A DNA stretch of 7,215 nucleotides, from assembly GCA_012522285.1 (NCBI GenBank), contig JAAYKS010000156.1, positions 1 to 7,215 on the forward strand, in the 5' to 3' direction. Position numbers and translations under genes: made by a program. The notes below the pieces were generated by a model that saw only the letters and a program-made list of their open reading frames with translations, was not told the origin of the DNA and ran no database searches. This document shows, piece by piece, positions 1 to 5,233 of this stretch (the first letter of the stretch is position 1; each line of letters opens with the position of its first letter). Source of the stretch: Clostridiaceae bacterium. GTDB lineage: Bacteria > Bacillota > Clostridia > Saccharofermentanales > UBA5734.

Positions 1-32
1 CGCAGTTGTTCTACCTGTTCGAGTGTAATCAT
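1..32 (-). CDS. N-terminus of a small protein, possibly DUF4342 (partial)
   Basis: The reverse strand reads an ATG at 32-30 and then MITLEQVEQL plus a partial codon, running off the left edge. A GGGAGG ribosome binding site lies at 48-43, 10 bases before the ATG, which supports a real start. The 'ITLEQVEQL' opening resembles how DUF4342 proteins begin; these are small Firmicute proteins with a UBA-like helical N-terminus. Only ten residues are visible, so the family name is a guess from memory, while the presence of a translated gene start is better supported. It lies downstream of the esterase on the same strand, separated by a likely terminator, so it is probably transcribed separately. Confidence 0.5.
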   Translation of the reverse strand, partial: MITLEQVEQL

Positions 33-105
33 GGTGTTCTTTCCTCCCGATTCATGGGCCGGTCAGATGCCGACCTCGTTTGTGATCGGGATCAGGATAT
101 CGCCC

Positions 106-121
106 GCGGTTTGGAAACCGC
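106..121. promoter_or_regulatory. Perfect 16-bp palindrome, operator-like
   Basis: GCGGTTTGGAAACCGC has two 7-bp arms around a 2-bp centre. A spacer this short fits a binding site for a dimeric DNA-binding protein better than an RNA hairpin, although a tetraloop form (GCGGTT-TGGA-AACCGC) is possible. On the reverse strand it immediately follows a TTGTCA (127-122) that could be a -35 element of the left-edge gene. I found no convincing -10 at 16-18 bp, so the promoter itself is uncertain. No T-tract follows on either strand, so it is not a terminator. Confidence 0.4.
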
Positions 122-144
122 TGACAAGAAGATTAGAAATGCAT

Positions 145-178
145 AAGAAGCGCGGTCATCCCGTGACACGCTCTTCTT
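145..178 (-). terminator. Hairpin terminator after the esterase
   Basis: The stem is AAGAAG/CTTCTT (145-150 with 173-178), then a C/T mismatch, GCG/CGC, a one-base bulge and GTCA/TGAC around the loop TCCCG. On the reverse strand it starts 10 bases after the esterase stop, and the strand leaves the stem through GCTTCTT and a T/A-rich stretch. It lacks a pure T-run, so it may be an imperfect intrinsic terminator. The strong pairing and the position just past the stop codon are the main support. Confidence 0.6.
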
Positions 179-188
179 AACATCATGT

Positions 189-1589
189 TCAACCGGGCAG
201 GGAGGCCGTGACCTTGTCCGCCACCGCCTGGATTTCCGCGTTTTGACCTATCCGGAAAGGCGCCGTGGTTTCGCCGATTTCGAGGGTGAGAGGCGCATCG
301 TCTGTGAATGCGGGCCAGCCGGGGAGTCCTTCCCCATTGGGGTCGCCGGTCGCGGCAAACCGGGTCCAATACCCTACCATGCGCTCGGACAGCTCTGCGT
401 CGATCGGCTCCCAGGGACGCCAGGCGCGGCTTTGGGTGCCAAACACATACCAGAGTTCGGCGGAGTGAAAAGCCCCGTATTCGTCGCCCGGTGCTTTGCG
501 TGTGAAATGGTAGTGCCAGGCGGGCTTGTCGGTTATATGCGGCCAGACTGCGGCTAGAACGCAAGACCCGGCGGCCATCGCGAGCGTGATGTCGCGCGAT
601 CCGCCCAACGCGTTGCCTTCGTCTGCGAGCGAGCCCGCCAGGATCGGAATGCGGGAAGCTTCCCCGGCGCAAATTGCCTTGGAGGGGTCCTGAGGGATCA
701 AGTGTCCGTCCAGCAGGGGGCCCATGGCAGGTGCGCGTCCGCGGCTTTCCTTCTGCAATGTGCGGACTCCGTCAAAGAGGGCTTCCACCGGCAAGGCCCG
801 CATCTTTTCGATCGTATCGACGCCACATGTTTTCATCAGTTTTTTCCCGTCCTGCTCTGCCTTGCGCAGCGTCATGCTACGGTTATTGAGGAAGAATCCG
901 CCCCCCGACTGCAGGATCGCGCCCGCCATCATCCCGCGCGCTAGCGGGGAAGCGAGCAGGACCTGGACACTCATCGCTCCGGCAGACTGACCGAACACGG
1001 TGATCCGGTCGGGATCTCCGCCGAATGCCGCGATGTTGTCCCGGACCCATGCGAGCGCCGCCAGCTGGTCCAGCAGGCCAACGTTTCCGGAGGCGTGCGT
1101 CGGCGAGGCGGCGGAAAGCGCCGGGTGGGCGTAAAACCCGAGAACCCCCAACCGGTAGTTGAAGGTCACGAGGAGGACGCCCCGCTTTGCCATGGTATTC
1201 CCGTCGAACGGAAATTCGCTGCCCGCGCCGTGTACAAATCCACCGCCGTGAATCCAAAACAGGACCGGCAGTTTCTCGCCCTTGGAGGCGGCCGGTGTCC
1301 AGATGTTCAGATACAGACAGTCTTCCGACATAGGGGAGGCGGCCAGTGCGTGGTAGAACTCCCGATCGTAAAAAGATCCCGGCTCAAAGTCGGTCTGCGG
1401 ACAGACGGGTGCGAACGAGGAGGCATCCCGCACCCCTTCCCAAGGGGTGGCCGGCTGAGGTTCCCGCCAGCGCAGGTCGCCCGTGGGTGGTGCCGCAAAG
1501 GGGATTCCCTTGAAAACGGAGACGTCCGGGTTCCCGCTCGGCACACCTCGCAGTGCGCCCAGAACAGTGGTGGTTTCCAGCATGGCCAT
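189..1589 (-). CDS. Type B carboxylesterase (alpha/beta hydrolase)
   Basis: A 466-residue serine hydrolase of the carboxylesterase/cholinesterase (para-nitrobenzyl esterase) family, which hydrolyses carboxylic esters; the natural substrate cannot be read from sequence. The type B signature EDCLYLNIW is at 89-97, the oxyanion loop HGGGF at 114-118, the nucleophile elbow GQSAG at 200-204 (Ser202), the acid in DEG at 323-325 (Glu324), and the catalytic His in FHSAELWYVFG (His375). There is no signal peptide, so it is probably cytoplasmic. The start is the first ATG, with AGG 9 bases upstream; the ATG two codons later is worse placed. Family members usually run near 490-510 residues. Here only about 50 residues separate Glu324 from His375, as if a helical cap segment of some 35-45 residues were missing, yet the frame and triad are intact. 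It is divergent from the LUD gene and ends at a terminator. The family call is secure. Confidence 0.95.
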   Translation of the reverse strand: MAMLETTTVLGALRGVPSGNPDVSVFKGIPFAAPPTGDLRWREPQPATPWEGVRDASSFAPVCPQTDFEPGSFYDREFYHALAASPMSEDCLYLNIWTPAASKGEKLPVLFWIHGGGFVHGAGSEFPFDGNTMAKRGVLLVTFNYRLGVLGFYAHPALSAASPTHASGNVGLLDQLAALAWVRDNIAAFGGDPDRITVFGQSAGAMSVQVLLASPLARGMMAGAILQSGGGFFLNNRSMTLRKAEQDGKKLMKTCGVDTIEKMRALPVEALFDGVRTLQKESRGRAPAMGPLLDGHLIPQDPSKAICAGEASRIPILAGSLADEGNALGGSRDITLAMAAGSCVLAAVWPHITDKPAWHYHFTRKAPGDEYGAFHSAELWYVFGTQSRAWRPWEPIDAELSERMVGYWTRFAATGDPNGEGLPGWPAFTDDAPLTLEIGETTAPFRIGQNAEIQAVADKVTASLPG

Positions 1590-1644
1590 AATAGAATACC
1601 TGCCTTTCGTCTCATCAATCGAGGTTCATCTACGTAATGTCACA

Positions 1645-1673
1645 ATCGTAGCAAATCCATCGCCCAACCTCAA
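1645..1673 (-). promoter_or_regulatory. Promoter of the esterase gene
   Basis: Reading the reverse strand, TTGAGG (1673-1668) and TACGAT (1650-1645) are exactly 17 bp apart. TGC directly precedes the -10, which gives an extended -10 element. The start site would fall near 1638, leaving a leader of about 50 bases. An imperfect inverted repeat, CTACG/CGTAG (1630-1634 and 1647-1651), straddles the -10 and start region and could be an operator, but 5-bp arms are weak evidence. I saw no equally good rightward promoter for the LUD gene in this intergenic region. Confidence 0.5.
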
Positions 1674-1764
1674 ACCTGTTTTCCTCTCCGGATCATGATA
1701 TGCTTTTTTTACCAATCCGGCTTCCCTGACAGGCGGCCGGACATCGACGGGGAGGGTAGAACAC

Positions 1765-2364
1765 ATGGATTTGAACCAGACATCCGAAGCGCTGCGCAAG
1801 AACGGTTTCGGAGCACGGGTATTCCACACCGGCCGGGAGGCGGCCGATGCCGCCATCGCCTTGATCGGAAAACGGTCGGTCGGGATCGGCGGATCCTGGA
1901 CCATCCACACCCTGGGGTTGTACGAACAGCTCTGCGAGCAGGGCAACACGGTTTCGTGGCACTGGCGGGACACCGACCCGGAAGCAGCCCGTCGGCGTGC
2001 CAGCGTTTCCGAGGTCTACCTTGCGAGTTCGAACGCGGTGACATTGGACGGAAAGCTTGTGAACATCGATGGTACGGGCAACCGGGTGGCCGCGTTCTGC
2101 TGGGGCCCGGAGGAGGTCGTCCTGATCGCCGGCCGGAATAAAATCGCCCGGGACACCGAGGACGCAATCCGCAGGGTTCATGAGGAAGCCTGCGGCAAGA
2201 ACGCACGCCGGCTGGGCCTCAAAACCCCCTGCGCGACCCTGGATCGCTGTACCGACTGCGATACGCCCGACCGGATGTGCCGTGTGGTGCAGATCCTCGA
2301 GCGAAAGCCCGGCGGCGTTCGCGGATTGCAGGTGTTTTTGGTCGACGAGGATCTGGGATTTTGA
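1765..2364 (+). CDS. LUD-domain (LutC/YkgG-like, DUF162) protein
   Basis: A 199-residue soluble protein spanning one LUD domain. Recognisable parts are VGIGGSWT near 39-46, the strongly conserved LVNIDGTGNRVAA at 98-110, VVLIAGRNKI at 118-127, and a C-terminal cysteine cluster (Cys156, 162, 165, 172; C-x5-C-x2-C-x6-C) followed by a VFLVDEDLGF ending. LUD proteins include LutC and the C-terminal part of LutB in L-lactate oxidation, but many stand-alone clostridial members with the cysteine cluster have no established role. No lutA, lutB or lactate permease is nearby, so lactate use is not implied here. The cysteines may hold a metal or iron-sulfur site (inference). The start has GGGGAGGG about 8 bases upstream. 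The gene is divergent from the esterase and convergent with the transporter. Confidence 0.9.
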   Translation: MDLNQTSEALRKNGFGARVFHTGREAADAAIALIGKRSVGIGGSWTIHTLGLYEQLCEQGNTVSWHWRDTDPEAARRRASVSEVYLASSNAVTLDGKLVNIDGTGNRVAAFCWGPEEVVLIAGRNKIARDTEDAIRRVHEEACGKNARRLGLKTPCATLDRCTDCDTPDRMCRVVQILERKPGGVRGLQVFLVDEDLGF

Positions 2365-2372
2365 TGCAGCCG

Positions 2373-2400
2373 CCTTGCGAGCCGGTTCGGGAGGACTTTT
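2373..2400 (+). terminator. Weak rightward terminator after the LUD gene
   Basis: CCTTGCGA and TCGGGAGG can pair with one G/G mismatch and one G-T wobble around the loop GCCGGT, followed by ACTTTT. It lies nine bases past the LUD stop codon, and its T-run overlaps the stop codon of the convergent transporter gene. Stem quality is modest, so it may be leaky. It does not have a T-run in the leftward direction. Confidence 0.35.
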
Positions 2401-3184
2401 AGCCTGCCGTCCATCCGGCGACAAGGTCATATAGCATGCGCGCGAACAGCAGGACGAGCACGCCGACCAGGACCGACCGGATCAGGCCGGCACCGCGCCG
2501 GATCGCAAGACCCGAACCGATCCAGTTGCCCGCTACGCTGCAGAGGGCGGCAGGGATGGCCGCCCAGAACGCAATTTTCATATTGGCGGCGAACAGCGTG
2601 ACCGCAGCCAGATTGGAGGCGAGATTCACCAGTTTGGCGGTACCGCCTGCTTTGGCGTAATCAAATCCCAGCAGACCGTGAAAAGCCAGGATCAGAAACG
2701 TGCCGGTGCCCGGTCCAAAAAAACCGTCGTAAGCCCCGATCACAAGACAAAATGAACAGGCAAGCGCATAAGAGCGCGAACGGCTGACCTCGCGGCCTGC
2801 CTCTTCCAGGTTGTTCTTTCGGCTCCGCAGCAGAGTGAACGCTGCGACCAGCGGCAGCAGCACGACCAGCACGATCCGAAGACCCCGGTCGCTGACCAGC
2901 AGCGCCAGCCGGGTTCCTCCGAACGATCCAATCAACGCGCAGCCCGCACCGGCCAGCCCGATACCGACGTTCAGCGAGCGGCTGCGCGCATACCGCCAGG
3001 TGGCGACCAAGGTTCCAAGGGAAGAAGACAGTTTGTTCGACCCAAACGCCACATGAGCCGGAAACCCGCACAGCAGATAGGCGGGCAACGAGATCAATCC
3101 GCCCCCTCCCGCAATGGAGTCGACCAAGCCCGCAAGAAAGACCAGGGGACACAGGATCAACAGGGTTTCTAGCGTCTCCGGCAT
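2399..3184 (-). CDS. TauE/SafE family membrane transporter, YfcA-type
   Basis: A 261-residue integral membrane protein of the TauE/SafE (sulfite exporter/anion permease) superfamily, closest in pattern to E. coli YfcA, whose substrate is unknown. The two pseudo-repeat motifs are visible: DSIAGGGGLISLP near 22-33 with GSNKLSSSLGT at 48-58 in the first half, and DGFFGPGTGTF at 153-163 with GGTAKLVNLASN at 180-191 in the second. About seven or eight hydrophobic segments are seen, with a basic loop (RSRKNNLEEAGRE) between the halves. I chose the ATG at 3184. From it, the distance to the GGGG motif matches YfcA, and a GGAG lies 11 bases upstream. An in-frame ATG at 3208 would add MWIGDLKD but would sit only about eight bases after the predicted transcription start and has no ribosome binding site. 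The gene is convergent with LUD and divergent from the surface-protein operon. Confidence 0.9.
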   Translation of the reverse strand: MPETLETLLILCPLVFLAGLVDSIAGGGGLISLPAYLLCGFPAHVAFGSNKLSSSLGTLVATWRYARSRSLNVGIGLAGAGCALIGSFGGTRLALLVSDRGLRIVLVVLLPLVAAFTLLRSRKNNLEEAGREVSRSRSYALACSFCLVIGAYDGFFGPGTGTFLILAFHGLLGFDYAKAGGTAKLVNLASNLAAVTLFAANMKIAFWAAIPAALCSVAGNWIGSGLAIRRGAGLIRSVLVGVLVLLFARMLYDLVAGWTAG

Positions 3185-3222
3185 GTCCTTTAGGTCTCCG
3201 ATCCACATGTGTTTTCCGAAAC

Positions 3223-3252
3223 ATTATACAACCCCTCCGAATCGATTGTCGG
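3223..3252 (-). promoter_or_regulatory. Promoter of the TauE-like transporter
   Basis: On the reverse strand a consensus TATAAT (3228-3223) is preceded at 18 bp by CCGACA (3252-3247), which matches four of six -35 bases. Transcription should begin near 3216. That leaves about 32 bases before the ATG at 3184, but only about eight before the ATG at 3208, which supports the shorter protein. The -35 overlaps the first bases of a rightward terminator stem (3251-3278). Confidence 0.6.
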
Positions 3253-3278
3253 ACCCGTGTCGCCCCCGGGTCCTTTTT
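3251..3278 (+). terminator. Rightward intrinsic terminator in the divergent intergenic region
   Basis: A perfect 7-bp stem GGACCCG/CGGGTCC (3251-3257 with 3267-3273) encloses the loop TGTCGCCCC and is followed immediately by TTTTT (3274-3278), the classical rho-independent layout. No rightward gene ends here; the nearest upstream rightward gene is LUD, nearly 900 bp away. It may stop read-through or antisense transcripts crossing the transporter gene, or end a very short leader RNA. It lies just upstream of the promoter assigned to the surface-protein operon. Confidence 0.65.
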
Positions 3279-3291
3279 GTCGCGCTTCCAT

Positions 3292-3320
3292 CGGACTGGC
3301 CCGGTCCGCCCCGGTATAAA
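3292..3320 (+). promoter_or_regulatory. Promoter of the surface-protein operon, with inverted repeat
   Basis: TATAAA at 3315-3320 (within GTATAAAAT) is a good -10. The hexamer 17 bp upstream, CGGACT (3292-3297), shares only GAC with the -35 consensus, so activation or an alternative sigma factor is possible. That weak -35 is one arm of the inverted repeat CGGAC-TGGCCCG-GTCCG (3292-3308), which would suit a regulator. Transcription would start near 3327, leaving a leader of about 60 bases that ends in AAAGGAGGAGAT before the ATG. Confidence 0.5.
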
Positions 3321-3385
3321 ATCAGGACGGTCGCGATCCCACCGGAGGCGAGGACGGCCACAAAGAGGGAACGAAAGGAGGAGAT

Positions 3386-3940
3386 ATGAGGGTACGAAAA
3401 AAGGAGGGGGTCAAGCGCCGGCTGCTGTTGCTGCTGCTGTTGCTGCTATTTCTCCCTGCTCTGATTTGGATGGGACTTCGGTCCGGTGGTGGGCGGGGAG
3501 GAGAGAGTCCTCCCACTGGTTCCCGACCCGATACGGTAGCCATCGATCCGGACGCGGGCGAAGCCCTGGAGGGAGCCTATGTGGGGAAGTCGCGCGAGGA
3601 GATTCTCGCGGAGCTCGAGCGCAGGCAGCTGTTGGTGACGGACACGTTGTCTTCCCACGCGTCCTTCCCGTCCGGAGACGCCGGGACGCTCGGAGAATGG
3701 ATGGTGGAAAACATCTCCGGCAACGAGGTGATCCAGCAGGCAGAGATCCGGATCGGTGATCGATGCGTTGCGCGCTCGGCGGTCCTGCATCCGGGGCAGC
3801 ATGTGAGTCAGGTGCGTCTGCTGGAGAACGTGCCGGCGGGGACGCACGAAGCGATCGCCTATCTCAATTACTATACGACGGACACACAGGACTACATCAG
3901 TAAAGCCGGCTTCGACATCCGTCTGACCGTCGACGGCTAA
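3386..3940 (+). CDS. Membrane-anchored small surface protein, first gene of operon
   Basis: A 184-residue exported protein. A basic N-terminus (MRVRKKEGVKRR) leads into an unusual hydrophobic run with nine consecutive leucines (13-21) and a segment ending near residue 31; no clear cleavage site follows, so it probably remains as a signal anchor with the rest outside. Next come a Gly/Pro/Ser linker (32-50), a helical stretch around YVGKSREEILAELERR (65-80), and a beta-rich domain (about 88-184) with the pattern 'VENISGNEVIQQAEIRIGD' then 'SAVLHPGQHV' and 'NVPAGTHEAIAYLNYY'. From memory, clostridial genomes hold uncharacterised surface proteins with this 'YVGK-EEI' plus 'PAGT-A-A-Y' layout, but I know no function. 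The start is certain from AAAGGAGG just upstream. It precedes three further exported proteins in the same direction, 40 bases from the next, so it is likely part of the same assembly. Confidence 0.85.
   Translation: MRVRKKEGVKRRLLLLLLLLLFLPALIWMGLRSGGGRGGESPPTGSRPDTVAIDPDAGEALEGAYVGKSREEILAELERRQLLVTDTLSSHASFPSGDAGTLGEWMVENISGNEVIQQAEIRIGDRCVARSAVLHPGQHVSQVRLLENVPAGTHEAIAYLNYYTTDTQDYISKAGFDIRLTVDG
3422..3448 (+). repeat. CTG/TTG trinucleotide tract encoding nine leucines
   Basis: Nine consecutive leucine codons, six of them CTG in the first eight with two TTG interruptions and a final CTA, encode Leu13-Leu21 of the signal anchor. The tract is in frame and in triplets, so strand slippage would lengthen or shorten the hydrophobic core by whole leucines rather than break the gene. 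Confidence 0.8.
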
Positions 3941-3980
3941 GCGCTGGCAGAACACAGACGAAAGAGAGGAATCAGCCCAT

Positions 3981-4592
3981 ATGGATATGAAACACATCGC
4001 CCGCACAATAGGGATTCTGGTCGCGGTCACGGTCGTGACATTTGCGGGAGTCCGACCGGTATCGGCATCTGAAACCGCGACAGGCACCGGTTTGGTGGAA
4101 TGCCAGGTGCCCGTCGAAGGGGAGATCCTGCCGTTGACCTTGTCGGTCACCCATCCGGTGGCGGTCTCCTGGTCCATCGATCCAAACAGCGACACTCCGT
4201 TTGCCGCACCCGACTTTTTCGTGGAAAACAACAGCAAAGTCCGCATCCGGACGACGGTGAAGTCTCTGGCCGCGGTTACTGCACCGGTGCTGTCCGACCC
4301 GAGTGAGATTTTGTTGCTGGACGCCGCACCTGCGGCGATGGACTGGACCTCTCTCAACGCGGAAGACTCGATGCGGTACATCGCATTGGGCGTGTTCGCG
4401 CGGGAAGCCAGCGGATGGGATGCAGGGGCCCATCAGACGCCTGCGTATGCAGTCGAGATCGACGACACCCTGCTGGGGAGTTTGGCGGCCGGCGGGTCGG
4501 GGAGTGTCGGGCTGACTGCGTGCCACGGGTTGGCCATCTCGCAATCCTTTTGCGCCGCGCATACGCTAGTGTTTACGTTTTCCATCGACTGA
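3981..4592 (+). CDS. Secreted protein, paralog A of operon-specific domain
   Basis: A 203-residue protein with a signal peptide (basic start, hydrophobic 10-24, likely cleavage after PVSA at residue 29). The mature part is one domain shared with the next gene and with the C-terminus of the RCC1 protein. Landmarks are LSVTHPV (54-60), a Trp followed by SIDP (64-68), DTPFAAP (71-77), RYIALGV (132-138), CHGLA (181-185), and the closing HTLVFTFSI (194-202). The pattern suggests an all-beta sandwich (inference). This copy is the most divergent: it has SKVRIRTTVKSL where the others have TRCP/SRCP followed by VSVSG-like residues. The first ATG is chosen because AGAGGA lies 10 bases before it; the ATG two codons later is farther. 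I do not recognise a named family. Its neighbours, 40 bp upstream and 16 bp downstream, point to one operon. Confidence 0.85.
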   Translation: MDMKHIARTIGILVAVTVVTFAGVRPVSASETATGTGLVECQVPVEGEILPLTLSVTHPVAVSWSIDPNSDTPFAAPDFFVENNSKVRIRTTVKSLAAVTAPVLSDPSEILLLDAAPAAMDWTSLNAEDSMRYIALGVFAREASGWDAGAHQTPAYAVEIDDTLLGSLAAGGSGSVGLTACHGLAISQSFCAAHTLVFTFSID

Positions 4593-4608
4593 TCGAAAGG
4601 AGTCCGAT

Positions 4609-5199
4609 ATGAAAAGAAAAGTATGGCTCTGCCTTCTGGCTGCTCTGGCGGTCCTGACTTCCCCCTGCCTTCCGGTCGCAGCGGCACCGGTCAACGGTAC
4701 CGGCGGGATCGACGAATCCCCGGTTGTGGTGACCGGACTGGTCCAGGCGCTGACCATTTCGGTCACCCATCCCGCCTCTGCGGAGTGGACGATCGATGTG
4801 AACCAGGATACCCCGTTCGCAGCTCCTTCGCTGGTTGTGACCAACCACACCCGCTGCCCGGTCGAGGTCTCAGTGGCCGGACTCTCCCGCAATCCGGATT
4901 GCTCCCTACCCTTTGTGGACGTCCTGCCGGACCATTTCGAGGGATGGGACGCGTTGGACCGGGCCGAGTCAGCTGGTTATCTGGCGTTGGGTATCCGCGT
5001 GGTGAGCGACGTGGACACCGACTGGATGCCCGGATTTTCCGACACCGTCCACTGGGCGGCTGCCGTGGGCGACACCTGGTTCGGAGCTTTGCCGGCCGAC
5101 GGGACAGGGATTCTGCGCCTGCAGTCCTGCCATGGACTGGCGTTTGATACCGGATACACGGCCCGACACGATCTGACTTTCCGCTTCACACTGGTCTGA
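4609..5199 (+). CDS. Secreted protein, paralog B of operon-specific domain
   Basis: A 196-residue protein with a short classical signal peptide (MKRKVWLCLLAALAVL, cleavage near VAA/A at 25-26). The mature domain matches the preceding protein and the RCC1 protein's C-terminus: ISVTHPA (50-56), WTIDVNQDTPFAAP (60-73), TRCPVEVSVAGL (81-92), a DVLPDHFEGWDAL stretch (104-116) close to DVPPDHFPNWTDL in the RCC1 protein, YLALGIR (124-130), CHGLAF (174-179), and RHDLTFRFTLV at the end. It is thus closer to the RCC1-linked copy than to paralog A. The mature protein contains no lysine. Three cysteines (83, 98, 174) could form a disulfide if exported. AAAGGAG lies six bases before the ATG. Its function is unknown; a structural or adhesive surface role alongside its neighbours is inferred. 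Confidence 0.85.
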   Translation: MKRKVWLCLLAALAVLTSPCLPVAAAPVNGTGGIDESPVVVTGLVQALTISVTHPASAEWTIDVNQDTPFAAPSLVVTNHTRCPVEVSVAGLSRNPDCSLPFVDVLPDHFEGWDALDRAESAGYLALGIRVVSDVDTDWMPGFSDTVHWAAAVGDTWFGALPADGTGILRLQSCHGLAFDTGYTARHDLTFRFTLV

Positions 5200-5233
5200 C
5201 CGAAAGCCTCGGGCGGGAAGGGAGGATAGGCGC

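Noticed and set aside
883..1637. Other-frame open frames over the esterase 5' half
   Set aside because: The esterase frame carries all catalytic motifs continuously; these have none.
1693..2430. Leftward 245-residue open frame opposite the LUD gene
   Set aside because: It is a GC-driven antisense frame with no family motif. It covers a clearly recognisable LUD protein and runs into the transporter end.
3446..4381. Leftward 311-residue open frame opposite the first two operon genes
   Set aside because: It overlaps two genes that have signal peptides and good ribosome sites, and its translation shows no domain.
3981..5199. Paralogs A and B as WxL-type cell-wall proteins
   Set aside because: No Trp-x-Leu motif pair is found at the C-terminus; the conserved ends are HGLA and HxLxFxF instead.
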